Of a stretch of DNA of 37,023 nt, positions 6,859 to 14,970 are shown one piece after another. The stretch comes from an uncultured Bacilli bacterium (GTDB lineage Bacteria; Bacillota_I; Bacilli_A; RF39; UBA660). Position numbers and translations under genes: made by a program. The stretch's first letter is position 1; each line of letters begins with the position of its first letter. The stretch lies in contig CAKPIH010000009.1 in NCBI GenBank assembly GCA_934162325.1, positions 1-37,023 of the forward strand, written 5' to 3'. The notes under the pieces were generated by a model. The model was not told the origin of the DNA and made no database searches. It saw nothing but the letters and a program-made list of their open reading frames with translations.

Positions 6859-8661
6859 ATGAATGTAAATGTTAATTTAGCATTCTTAAGTTTAAGTATA
6901 TTATATATTGCATTTTTAAATGTTATATTTTTAAAGAAAGGTCATATTAAAACTTTTGAATTAGATACATTTGGAAAGTTAATTACATTAAATCTTATTG
7001 GTATTTTATTAGAGTTTGGTTGTATATTTACAATAAAATATTCTTCTAGTGAAATATTAATTGAAATTGTTAATAGATTATTTTTATTATACTTAGTAAC
7101 TTTTGTATTTTTATTTAGTTTGTATGTTTTTTCGATATCATTTGATAAAACAAATAAAAAAAATAATACTTTTAGAATAATTATAATGTTAATGTATTTA
7201 TTTTCTGTATTTTTAGTATTTTATCTTAAATTAGATATTTATAATCAAAATAATATTATATATTCATATGGACCTAGTACTAATGTAGTTTATATTGCTT
7301 CTACTATATGTGTTATATTATGCTTTGTTTCGATGATTAAAAATTATAAAGAATTAAAATCTAAGAAATATTTACCATTATTCGTATTTATAATAGGTGG
7401 TTCTGTAGTAGCATTGATTCAAAAAATAAATCCTGCTCTTACTTTAGCTACTTCGATGGAAGCATATTTGCTTATGATTATGTATCATACAATTGAAAAT
7501 CCTGATATGAAAATTCTAGAAGAAGTACATAGAGCAAAAGAAATTAGTGATAATGCTAATGAAGAGAAGACTATGTTCTTATATAATATGACTAATGAAA
7601 TAAGAAATATTACTAAAGATATTGATTATTCTGCTGATGATATATTAGATGAAACTAGTAATAAAAAGGTTGATGTTGAGGCTATTAATGATGCTGCTAG
7701 AGAGATAAAAGGTAGTACTGCTAAGTTTACTACAATGACTAATGAAATACTTGATATAAATAGTATTGATAGTGCTAGTATTAAAATATATAATGATAAG
7801 TATAATATTAAATTAATTATTAAAGAATTAGTTACTTTATATAGTAAAAAATGTATTAGTAAGAATATTGATTTTCGTCCTAGTATAGCTAGTGATATAC
7901 CAGAATATCTATATGGTGATAGTGTAGGTCTTAAACAAGCATTAGATATTATTTTAGATAATAGTATTAAATACACTGATAGTGGTTATATTGAATTTAA
8001 TGTTAATACTATCATTAAAAATAATATAGCAAGACTTATTATTACTGTTGAAGATTCGGGTACTGGTATGAAAGCAGAAGATATAATTAAAGTATTTAAT
8101 AAAAAGAATGATCGTAATGAAGATTCTCTTAATTTAAATAATAATTTATACAATGCTAAAGCTTTAATTACTTTAATGGGTGGTACTATTATTCCTAGTA
8201 GTATATATGGAACTGGTACTACTATGAAGATAGTACTTGATCAAAAAGTAGCTGAAGATTCTGATGAAAAATTAGATAAATATGAAAAAGTATATGATGA
8301 AAAGAAAATACTTTTAGTAGATGATAATATATCTACTGAGAAGATTATTAGTAAACTTATTAAAGGTACTAATATTAAACTTGATTATGTTAGTTTAGGA
8401 AAAGAAGCGTTAGATAAAATTAGAGGTAAAGAGAAATATGATTTAATATTACTTGATGAAGTTATGGATCCGTTAGATGGAGTAACTGTTATGAAGAAAT
8501 TTAAAGATATTAGAAACTTTAAAACTAATGTTATCTTACTTACTAGAAATAATGAATATGAATATAATGAAGAATATTTAAAATATGGTTTTAGTGGTTA
8601 TTTACTTAAACCTATTAGTAAGGATAAATTATTTGAAATAATAGATAAGTACTTGAAATAG
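6859..8661 (+). CDS. Membrane hybrid histidine kinase-like protein lacking the phosphoacceptor His
   Basis: This 600-residue protein has about seven membrane helices (residues 1-215), a coiled linker, a HisKA-like dimerisation helix, a HATPase_c domain and a C-terminal receiver domain. The ATPase boxes are visible: DNSIKYTDSG (N box), VEDSGTGM (G1) and GTGTTMKIVL (G2). The receiver has ILLVDDN, the phosphorylatable Asp533 in LLDEVMDPLDG, and the Lys in LLKPIS. The helix that should read like FLANMSHELR reads FLYNMTNEIR, so the acceptor His is Asn at about residue 246. Autophosphorylation in the usual way is therefore not expected. It may act as a pseudokinase, a phosphatase, or a partner of another kinase. 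The start is ATG 6859 behind AAGGTAGGTGG; GTG 6850 overlaps that site. Promoter: TACAAT at 6831-6836 with TGTGG in front. Confidence 0.8.
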   Translation: MNVNVNLAFLSLSILYIAFLNVIFLKKGHIKTFELDTFGKLITLNLIGILLEFGCIFTIKYSSSEILIEIVNRLFLLYLVTFVFLFSLYVFSISFDKTNKKNNTFRIIIMLMYLFSVFLVFYLKLDIYNQNNIIYSYGPSTNVVYIASTICVILCFVSMIKNYKELKSKKYLPLFVFIIGGSVVALIQKINPALTLATSMEAYLLMIMYHTIENPDMKILEEVHRAKEISDNANEEKTMFLYNMTNEIRNITKDIDYSADDILDETSNKKVDVEAINDAAREIKGSTAKFTTMTNEILDINSIDSASIKIYNDKYNIKLIIKELVTLYSKKCISKNIDFRPSIASDIPEYLYGDSVGLKQALDIILDNSIKYTDSGYIEFNVNTIIKNNIARLIITVEDSGTGMKAEDIIKVFNKKNDRNEDSLNLNNNLYNAKALITLMGGTIIPSSIYGTGTTMKIVLDQKVAEDSDEKLDKYEKVYDEKKILLVDDNISTEKIISKLIKGTNIKLDYVSLGKEALDKIRGKEKYDLILLDEVMDPLDGVTVMKKFKDIRNFKTNVILLTRNNEYEYNEEYLKYGFSGYLLKPISKDKLFEIIDKYLK

Positions 8662-8676
8662 TACTTATTTTCTTTA
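8645..8676 (+). terminator. Terminator of the hybrid kinase gene
   Basis: ATAAGTAC-TTGAAATA-GTACTTAT followed by TTTCTTT. The left arm is inside the last codons. Confidence 0.75.
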
Positions 8677-8683
8677 ATATTTT

Positions 8684-8736
8684 ATGAGAAAGACTTAAGG
8701 CTTACTCATACCCTGGAAGACTACAGGCTGAAAGGG
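8684..8736 (+). repeat. Twin-hairpin element 2
   Basis: Hairpin 1 is ATGAGAAAG/CTTACTCAT (8684-8709, one mismatch) with loop ACTTAAGG. After one A, hairpin 2 is CCCTGGAAG/CTGAAAGGG (8711-8736, three central mismatches) with loop ACTACAGG. AAAATAA follows. It is the weakest second hairpin among the plus-oriented copies, but it keeps the spacing and both loops. Confidence 0.65.
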
Positions 8737-8744
8737 AAAATAAT

Positions 8745-8770
8745 AAGCAAACATAAATTTGCTTTTTTTA
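8745..8770 (+). terminator. Second terminator between the kinase gene and the next gene
   Basis: AAGCAAA-CATAAA-TTTGCTT followed by TTTTT. The hybrid kinase gene already has its own terminator at 8645-8676, so this one would end a transcript that reads through or starts within the twin-hairpin stretch. Confidence 0.7.
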
Positions 8771-8787
8771 AATTTGTATGCTATAAT
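8759..8787 (+). promoter_or_regulatory. Promoter of the kinase-like gene
   Basis: TTGCTT (8759-8764), 17 bases, then TATAAT (8782-8787) preceded by TATGC (extended -10). The -35 box lies in the 3' arm of the preceding terminator. Confidence 0.65.
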
Positions 8788-8811
8788 ATTCAGCGTTTGG
8801 GGGAATATATT

Positions 8812-9528
8812 ATGGTTAGTTTTAATAATAAAAATAATTTTGATTTATATTTAAAAAGATTATTCTTTTTAGGAATGGGTTCGCAAGGTATGTGTTATCT
8901 TGATAAAAAGAATAAAATTGTTTATAAAATTTTTCATGGATATTTTGATGATGAAGATGAAGGATATACTGTAGATGATATTCTTAAATTTAGTGGTATA
9001 AGAAATAATACTTTTATTTGGCCTAGTGATGTAGTTTGTGTTAATGATAGAATAATTGGTTATACTATGCCATATGTTGCTTCAGAGAATTTATGTGATA
9101 CTGATCTTTTATCAACTAATTTAAATTTATTAGAAAAGGCTATAGATAAAAGTTATTGTGATATAGAAATACTTACTAAAAATAATGTTTGTTTGTATGA
9201 TGTTATGTATAATATTTTATATAGTAATGGTAAAATTAATGTAATAGATACAATGGAATATAGTTATGGTAATACTTCTTTGAAAAAGAATATAGCTGTT
9301 TTTGATGCGGAAATTAGATATTTTCTAGTAGATAATTATTTTGATGAATTTGTTAATAATGATATTTTATTAAGAGAAATGTATCATGATAAGAAGAATG
9401 TTACTTCTTTGGAATTTTTAAGGATGTTTAGAAGTAAACTTAGTGAATATATTGGTACTGATGTTGATAAATTAGAAAAAGCAAAAAAATTAGTTATGAA
9501 ATTAGATGATCCTTATTATATTAGATAA
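8812..9528 (+). CDS. Degenerate protein-kinase-like protein
   Basis: The 238-residue protein looks like a small, reduced eukaryotic-type kinase or phosphotransferase fold. Residues 19-41 read FLGMGSQGMCYL...IVYKIF, a glycine-rich loop (Gly21, Gly23, Gly26) followed by a candidate ATP-binding Lys39. Further on VCLYDVMYNILYSNGKINVIDTMEYSY resembles the catalytic-loop to DFG region (Asp, Asn, then IDTMEY), but the canonical HRD and DFG are not intact. Activity is uncertain. The start is ATG 8812, since TTGGGGGAA at 8797-8805 is the ribosome binding site. No membrane segments. I do not recognise a named family. Confidence 0.55.
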   Translation: MVSFNNKNNFDLYLKRLFFLGMGSQGMCYLDKKNKIVYKIFHGYFDDEDEGYTVDDILKFSGIRNNTFIWPSDVVCVNDRIIGYTMPYVASENLCDTDLLSTNLNLLEKAIDKSYCDIEILTKNNVCLYDVMYNILYSNGKINVIDTMEYSYGNTSLKKNIAVFDAEIRYFLVDNYFDEFVNNDILLREMYHDKKNVTSLEFLRMFRSKLSEYIGTDVDKLEKAKKLVMKLDDPYYIR

Positions 9529-9597
9529 ATATTATTGATTACTAATCTAAAATATGATATATTTATATTGATATTAATATAGAAAAGGGTTGGTATT

Positions 9598-10866
9598 ATG
9601 AATATAATAGATATTATAACTAAAAAGAAGAATAAAGAAGAACTTACTGAAGAAGAAATTAAATATGTAGTAAATGGTTTTGTTAGTGGGGATATTAAAG
9701 ATTATCAAATGTCTGCTTTACTTATGGCAATAGTAATTAATGATATGACGGATAATGAGGTTATATATTTAACTAAATATATGATGTTATCTGGCAGTAT
9801 GCTTGATTTAAGTACTTTAAGTAATGTTGTTGATAAACATTCTACTGGTGGTGTAGGAGATAAAACTACTTTAATAATATCTCCTATTGTAGCTTCTCTT
9901 GGTTGTAAAGTTGCTAAGATGAGTGGTAGAGGACTTGGTTATACTGGTGGTACTATTGATAAATTAGAATCAATACCAGGATTTAATGTTAATTTATCAA
10001 AAGAACAATTTATTAAAGAAATAGAGAATGTTGGTATGGCTATTACTAGTCAAACTGAAGATATTGCGGTAGCGGATAAAAAAATATATGCTTTAAGAGA
10101 TGTTACTGGTACTACTGAGAGTATACCTCTTATTGCTTCTTCAATTATGAGTAAGAAGATAGCATCGGGATCTAAAAATTTAGTGCTTGATATTAAAGTA
10201 GGAGAAGGTGCTTTAATTAAAAATATTACTGATGCAAGACGTTTAGCTAATTTAATGATAAAGATAGGTCATGAAAATGATATGAGAGTTATTTGCTTAC
10301 TTACTAATATGGATATACCATTAGGTAATAATATTGGTAATTCATTAGAGGTATTAGAGGCTTTAAATATATTATATTATGGTTATGATAATAATTTAAT
10401 GAGATTATGTATAGAACTTGCTAGTTATATGGTTAAATTAGGGCTTAATATTTCATATGAAGAAGCACGTAATATGGTGGTTAAAGCTATTAAAGATAAG
10501 AAGGCTTATAATAAATTATTAGAGTTTATTAAATATCAAGGGGGAGATATTAATAGTCTTCCTAAGAGTAAATATATTTATGAGATAAAGAGTGTAAGTA
10601 GTGGATACTTATATGATATTCATTCTTTAGAAGTAGCTAAATTATCTAGTAGTTTAGGAGCAGGTAGAAAAAATAAAGATGATAAAATTGATTATTCTGC
10701 TGGTGTTATTATTAATAAAAATATTAATGATATAGTAGAGGTAGGAGATACTATTATGACTTTATATACTAATAAAGAAGTACCTAATATTGATATTAAT
10801 AAGTTGTTTATTATTAGTAATAATAAGAATGATGATAATAAATTAATATATGAAGTAATAGAATAA
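9598..10866 (+). CDS. pdp: Pyrimidine-nucleoside phosphorylase
   Basis: This 422-residue cytoplasmic enzyme splits uridine, thymidine or deoxyuridine with phosphate into base and (deoxy)ribose-1-phosphate in nucleoside salvage. The family signature SGRGLGYTGGTIDKLE is at residues 109-124, and the phosphate-binding DKHSTGGVGDKT lies at about 79-90. The central ALRDVTGTTESIPLIASSIMSKK and the C-terminal swivelling domain (SYLYDI..., LGAGR, IDYSAGVIINK) are complete. The length fits the Bacillus Pdp type rather than the slightly longer DeoA. It is preceded by GAAAAGGG and stands apart from other salvage genes here. Confidence 0.92.
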   Translation: MNIIDIITKKKNKEELTEEEIKYVVNGFVSGDIKDYQMSALLMAIVINDMTDNEVIYLTKYMMLSGSMLDLSTLSNVVDKHSTGGVGDKTTLIISPIVASLGCKVAKMSGRGLGYTGGTIDKLESIPGFNVNLSKEQFIKEIENVGMAITSQTEDIAVADKKIYALRDVTGTTESIPLIASSIMSKKIASGSKNLVLDIKVGEGALIKNITDARRLANLMIKIGHENDMRVICLLTNMDIPLGNNIGNSLEVLEALNILYYGYDNNLMRLCIELASYMVKLGLNISYEEARNMVVKAIKDKKAYNKLLEFIKYQGGDINSLPKSKYIYEIKSVSSGYLYDIHSLEVAKLSSSLGAGRKNKDDKIDYSAGVIINKNINDIVEVGDTIMTLYTNKEVPNIDINKLFIISNNKNDDNKLIYEVIE

Positions 10867-10922
10867 TATTTACAAAATTAGTAATTTATAGTATTATATA
10901 TAGAAAAGAAAGAAGGAAGATT

Positions 10923-12299
10923 ATGAATGATTTAAATATGGATAAATTAGTAAATTTCTGCAAGCAATATGGATTTATATTTCAAGGAAGTGAAATATAT
11001 GGTGGACTTGCTAATACTTGGGATTTTGGCCCAGTAGGTGCACTTCTTAAAGATAATATAAAGAAAGCATGGCTTAAGAAATTTGTTCAAGAAAATGAAT
11101 ATAATGTGGGACTTGATAGTGCTATTTTAATGAATCCTAAAACATGGGAGGCATCAGGTCATTTAAAGACTTTTTCTGATCCTTTAATAGATTGTAGGGA
11201 ATGTAAAACTAGACATAGAGCAGATAAACTTATTGATGAATATGCACATTCGGAAATTGGGGATGCTATGACTCAAGAAGAGATGATGAATTATATTAGA
11301 GATAATAAAATTCCTTGTCCTAAATGTGGTAAGAGTGATTTTACTGATATTAGACAATTTAATTTGATGTTTAAAACATTCCAAGGTGTAACTGAAGATG
11401 CTAAGTCTACTATTTACTTAAGACCAGAAACTGCTCAAGGTATATTTGTTAATTTTCAAAATGTACAAAGAAGTATGAGACTTAAAGTGCCTTTTGGTAT
11501 TGGTCAAGTAGGTAAATCTTTTAGAAATGAGATTACTCCTGGTAACTTTATATTTAGAGTAAGAGAATTTGAACAAATGGAGTTAGAATTTTTCTGTAAA
11601 CCTGGTACAGAACTAGAGTGGCATAAATTTTATAAAGATTATTGTTATAATTATTTATTATCTCTTGGTATTAATAAAGATAAATTAAGACTTAGAGATC
11701 ATTCTAAAGAAGAACTTAGTTTTTATAGTAATGCTACTACTGATATTGAATATTTATTCCCATTTGGTTGGGGAGAACTTTGGGGAATTGCTTCAAGAAC
11801 TGATTATGATTTGACTAGTCATCAAAAAGTATCTGGAAAAAATATGGAATATATTGATCCAGAGACAAATGAAAGATATATTCCTTATGTAATTGAACCA
11901 TCAGTAGGTGTTGAAAGAACTATACTTACAGTATTATGTGATGCTTATCATGAAGAGACATTAGATGATGGTACAACAAGAGAAGTAATGAAATTTCATC
12001 CATTTTTAGCTCCTTATAAAGCTTGTATTTTACCTTTGGTTAAAAAATATCATAGTGAAAAGGCAATGGAAATATATAAAGAATTATCTAAATCATTTGC
12101 TACTACTTATGATGAATCTGGTAGTATTGGTAAAAGATATAGAAGAGAGGATGCACTTGGTACTCCATATTGTATTACTATAGATGATGAAACTATTAAT
12201 AATGGTACTGTTACTATTAGAGATAGGGATACTATGAAACAAGAAATTATAAAAATTGAAGATATAGAAAATTATATTAATGAGAGAACAAAATTCTAA
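10923..12299 (+). CDS. glyQS: Glycyl-tRNA synthetase, single-chain dimeric type
   Basis: This 458-residue class II aminoacyl-tRNA synthetase charges tRNA-Gly. It is the archaeal/eukaryotic-like homodimeric form found in many Firmicutes and Mollicutes, not the alpha2-beta2 GlyQ/GlyS pair. Motif 2 (VGKSFRNEITPGNFIFRVRE), the glycine pocket segment FEQMELEFF and motif 3 (PSVGVERTIL) are clear, followed by the anticodon-binding domain with KACILPLVKKY. An insertion has two Cys pairs (Cys91/Cys94 and Cys132/Cys135) that could bind zinc. The 56-base leader is too short for a T-box, and none is seen. Confidence 0.95.
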   Translation: MNDLNMDKLVNFCKQYGFIFQGSEIYGGLANTWDFGPVGALLKDNIKKAWLKKFVQENEYNVGLDSAILMNPKTWEASGHLKTFSDPLIDCRECKTRHRADKLIDEYAHSEIGDAMTQEEMMNYIRDNKIPCPKCGKSDFTDIRQFNLMFKTFQGVTEDAKSTIYLRPETAQGIFVNFQNVQRSMRLKVPFGIGQVGKSFRNEITPGNFIFRVREFEQMELEFFCKPGTELEWHKFYKDYCYNYLLSLGINKDKLRLRDHSKEELSFYSNATTDIEYLFPFGWGELWGIASRTDYDLTSHQKVSGKNMEYIDPETNERYIPYVIEPSVGVERTILTVLCDAYHEETLDDGTTREVMKFHPFLAPYKACILPLVKKYHSEKAMEIYKELSKSFATTYDESGSIGKRYRREDALGTPYCITIDDETINNGTVTIRDRDTMKQEIIKIEDIENYINERTKF

Positions 12300-12316
12300 A
12301 AAATTCTCTCTTTTTC
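12282..12316 (+). terminator. glyQS terminator
   Basis: GAGAGAA paired with TTCTCTC over a 15-base loop, followed by TTTTTC. The left arm is inside the coding end. Confidence 0.75.
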
Positions 12317-12346
12317 TTTACATATATACTTTTAATATGCTATAAT
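12317..12346 (+). promoter_or_regulatory. Promoter of the nucleotidyltransferase-like gene
   Basis: TTTACA (12317-12322), 18 bases, then TATAAT (12341-12346) with TATGC just upstream (extended -10). Confidence 0.65.
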
Positions 12347-12372
12347 TATTATGAAAATAGTAGGTGATGCAA

Positions 12373-13314
12373 GTGGAAGAAAAAAACAAGATAGTTGAAT
12401 TATATATAGAAGATAAGATTAAAGAGTTAGAATCTATGTCAATGTATGTTCCTAATGAAAATAAGGAAAAATTACGTATGGCTTTTATGAATAGAAATGA
12501 AGATATTGAAGTAATTAAAACAAGAATAGATAATATTTTTAATAATAGTGTAGCAGCATATAAAGAGAATATGGAAAAAGTAGGTTTTCTTTACGAAGAT
12601 GTAGTAGCGGTATATGAAAAAATTTGTAAAATGAATAAGACAACTGCTAAAATGTATTTAAGAGGTGGTATTGTACCATATCTTTTACTAGGAGAGGCTT
12701 CTAAAAGAAAACATAGTAATTTAGATTTTCTTTGTAGTAAAAAAGATATTCCAATGATAAGAGAATTATTTAGAAAAAATAATTATTATGATCCAAAAAG
12801 AGATAGTCTTACTTATACTATTAATAATATAGACTATGGTTTTCAAGCTATTGTTGATAAAGTTAAAGTTAATATAGCTGTTTTTGAAGAAAATGATAAT
12901 GGTATTATTGAATACAGTTTTGATTGTCATAACAGAATAGGTATTATTAAGAATATTAATGCTAAACTTAGTGAATATATTATGCCTTATGTTTCTTCGG
13001 ATAATAAAAAGTATATGACTTTATCTTTGGAATTAATTGTAGCAGATAAGCTTATGTTAAATAGAGATAAAGATAGAGAAGACATTGAAAAAATTAAAGA
13101 ATGTAATGGTATTAGTGAGGAGAGAATTAAGAAGATACCTCTTCCAATAGTTAAAAAAGTAAAATTAGTTGGAGATAATTTAGAATTTACTACTACTATG
13201 CCAAGAATTAAATTGGATATTCCTAAAAGAAAACGTAGTATGGGATTTATTAATATTGGAACTATTCTTCTACTGATTGCAGTTGTAGTATGTTTTATAT
13301 TAGGTAATAGATAG
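12373..13314 (+). CDS. Nucleotidyltransferase-like protein with a C-terminal membrane anchor
   Basis: The protein has about 313 residues. An N-terminal helical region (1-80) is followed by LRGGIVPYLLLGEASKRKHSNLDFLC (from about residue 96), which resembles the GG...D-x-D start of the nucleotidyltransferase fold. Here the first acidic position is Asn-Leu-Asp, so the metal site is incomplete. The last 25 residues (INIGTILLLIAVVVCFILG) form a single membrane helix, preceded by a basic patch PKRKRS, so the body faces the cytoplasm as a tail-anchored protein. GTG 12373 is the likely start, since TAGGTG at 12361-12366 is the ribosome binding site; ATG 12367 and GTG 12364 are too close to it. Function unknown. 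Confidence 0.55.
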   Translation: MEEKNKIVELYIEDKIKELESMSMYVPNENKEKLRMAFMNRNEDIEVIKTRIDNIFNNSVAAYKENMEKVGFLYEDVVAVYEKICKMNKTTAKMYLRGGIVPYLLLGEASKRKHSNLDFLCSKKDIPMIRELFRKNNYYDPKRDSLTYTINNIDYGFQAIVDKVKVNIAVFEENDNGIIEYSFDCHNRIGIIKNINAKLSEYIMPYVSSDNKKYMTLSLELIVADKLMLNRDKDREDIEKIKECNGISEERIKKIPLPIVKKVKLVGDNLEFTTTMPRIKLDIPKRKRSMGFINIGTILLLIAVVVCFILGNR

Positions 13315-13335
13315 ACTTTACAAAGTCTATTTTTT
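13313..13335 (+). terminator. Terminator after the nucleotidyltransferase-like gene
   Basis: AGACTTT-AC-AAAGTCT followed by ATTTTTTG. Confidence 0.75.
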
Positions 13336-13360
13336 GTTATAAAATAATTTTGTGATGTTT

Positions 13361-14257
13361 ATGGAAGAATTATTTAATAAATGTGAATTATGTCCAAGAA
13401 AATGTATGGTTAATAGAAATATAGGAGAGATAGGATACTGCAGAGCTTCAAATAAAATGAAGATTGGTGGTTATCATCTTCATATGTGGGAAGAGCCTGT
13501 TATTACTGGAGATAAAGGTTCTGGTACGATATTCTTTTCTTATTGTAATTTAAGATGTGTATATTGTCAAAATTATGATATTAGTTTTAATTGTATAGGT
13601 GAAGAAATAACAGTAAATAGATTAGCAGATATAATGATTGAATTACAAGATATGGGAGCATTAAATATTAATTTAGTTACTCCTAGTCATTATATTCCTT
13701 TAATAAGGGATAGTATTATTATAGCTAAAGATAGTGGCTTAACTATTCCTATTATATATAATACATCTGGTTATGATAGAGTAGAATCTTTAAAATTATT
13801 AGAAGGATTAATCGATATTTATTTACCTGACTTTAAATACTATAATGATAAATTAGGTAAATACTCTAATATTAGTAATTATTTTGAAACTGCTAGTTTA
13901 GCATTAAAAGAAATGTATAGACAGGTAGGTAAATTAAGATATAATAAAGATGGTATTTTAGTAAAAGGAATGATTGTTAGACATTTGGTGTTACCTAATA
14001 ATTATGATGATTCTAAAAAAATTATTAAATATTTATATGATTATTATAAAGATAATATTATTATTAGCATTATGAATCAGTATACTATAATTAGGAAGTT
14101 AGAATATTCTGAATTAAATGATAAAATAAATGAAAAAGAATATGATGATATAATTAATTATGCTTATGATTTGGGTATTAGAAATGCTTTTATACAAGAA
14201 GATAGTAGTCAAAGTGATAGTTTTATTCCTTCGTTTAATGGAGATATGATTATTTAA
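13361..14257 (+). CDS. Radical SAM protein, PflX/COG1313 type
   Basis: The protein has about 298 residues. The radical SAM cluster motif is CNLRCVYC (Cys62, Cys66 and Cys69 from ATG 13361). The N-terminus holds a second Cys set (CELCPRKC...GYC) typical of the PflX-like COG1313 family, which is related to pyruvate formate-lyase activase. IFFSYCNLRC, LVTPSHYIP, LPDFKYY and VKGMIVRHLVLP are family blocks. The substrate of the family is not established. Three in-frame starts (GTG 13352, ATG 13355, ATG 13361) lie just after TATAAA and no ribosome binding site is visible, so the mRNA may be nearly leaderless and the start is uncertain by up to three codons. Confidence 0.8.
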   Translation: MEELFNKCELCPRKCMVNRNIGEIGYCRASNKMKIGGYHLHMWEEPVITGDKGSGTIFFSYCNLRCVYCQNYDISFNCIGEEITVNRLADIMIELQDMGALNINLVTPSHYIPLIRDSIIIAKDSGLTIPIIYNTSGYDRVESLKLLEGLIDIYLPDFKYYNDKLGKYSNISNYFETASLALKEMYRQVGKLRYNKDGILVKGMIVRHLVLPNNYDDSKKIIKYLYDYYKDNIIISIMNQYTIIRKLEYSELNDKINEKEYDDIINYAYDLGIRNAFIQEDSSQSDSFIPSFNGDMII

Positions 14258-14298
14258 TATTTTACTAGAATATCTTTTAGTATATGGATATTTATTAG

Positions 14299-14327
14299 TT
14301 AGAATGTACTTCACCCCAAATATGATA
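14299..14327 (+). repeat. 29-nt conserved block in front of a twin hairpin, copy 2
   Basis: The block TTAGAATGTACTTCACCCC plus AAATATGATA differs from 781-809 at one base. The bases just before it (TTATTAG here, TTAATAG there) are also similar. A twin hairpin follows after a 12-base gap. Confidence 0.7.
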
Positions 14328-14339
14328 TCTTTTGATTGT

Positions 14340-14397
14340 TCATATATAGACTATATAATAGGCTATATATGATAGGGTAAGACTATGGCTTAGCCTA
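14340..14397 (+). repeat. Twin-hairpin element 3
   Basis: Hairpin 1 (14340-14372) is TCATATATAG/CTATATATGA with a 13-base loop starting ACTAT and ending ATAGG. Hairpin 2 (14373-14397) is TAGGGTAAG/CTTAGCCTA with one mismatch and loop ACTATGG. CAAAAATAA follows. It sits directly upstream of a strong promoter. Confidence 0.78.
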
Positions 14398-14406
14398 CAA
14401 AAATAA

Positions 14407-14435
14407 TTGACAAGTATTATAAAATATGGTATAAT
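14407..14435 (+). promoter_or_regulatory. Strong consensus promoter
   Basis: A perfect TTGACA (14407-14412), 17 bases and a perfect TATAAT (14430-14435), with TATGG upstream. It drives the 139-residue unknown gene. It is the best match to the vegetative consensus in the window. Confidence 0.85.
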
Positions 14436-14476
14436 CGTAATACATTTCGTTTGAAATCTAGGGGGAGTAGGTTAAA

Positions 14477-14896
14477 ATGAAAAATAGTTTTGTAATAGAA
14501 TATTTAAATGAAAATGAATTTAGAAAAAAAGAAAGAGCTGTAAAAAAATACAATATGCTTGCTTATAAAAAATTAGTATTTGATTTTTATCCAGCATTTA
14601 GAGATGGAAATTTTATGGGTGTAATAGTATCTAAAAATACTAAAGATGGTATTACTAAATATGAATTAAAGTTACCTACTGATAGAATGTTTGCTGCTGT
14701 TCATGGTGATGTTAAATTACATTATACGGTTTATGAAAATCAAAAATTAGTAATGCTTGATACTTTAACACCAGAAGATATTTTAACTGAAGGTCATCAA
14801 AAAGAACTTTCTACTTATAAGGGTGTTATGGTATCTAAATCTCATGCAGATAGAGATATGTTTAAGATAAATTTACTAAATATGCTAGATAAATAA
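14477..14896 (+). CDS. Conserved-looking small protein of unknown function
   Basis: I do not recognise this 139-residue soluble protein. It is mixed alpha/beta by eye, with many Lys and Asp residues. Notable stretches are KKLVFDFYPAFRDGNFMGVIVS, KYELKLPTDRMFAAVHGDVKLHY and a Ser/His/Lys cluster KSHADRDMFK near the end. There is no signal peptide, membrane segment or Cys pair. It has a consensus promoter and a strong GGGGGAG ribosome binding site (14461-14467), and its own terminator, so it is a well-expressed single gene. Confidence 0.7.
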   Translation: MKNSFVIEYLNENEFRKKERAVKKYNMLAYKKLVFDFYPAFRDGNFMGVIVSKNTKDGITKYELKLPTDRMFAAVHGDVKLHYTVYENQKLVMLDTLTPEDILTEGHQKELSTYKGVMVSKSHADRDMFKINLLNMLDK

Positions 14897-14914
14897 GAAG
14901 CTTTGGCTTCTTTT
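14895..14914 (+). terminator. Terminator after the 139-residue gene
   Basis: AAGAAGC-TTTG-GCTTCTT followed by TTAG; moderate T tract. Confidence 0.65.
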
Positions 14915-14970
14915 AGTCTGTTTAATTTATTACTTTATTAATTAGTAAATACAATATTGTGAGGGATAGT

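Noticed and set aside
10867..10922. A T-box or other leader control in front of glyQS
   Set aside because: The gap is only 56 bases, with no specifier loop, no T-box sequence and no terminator.
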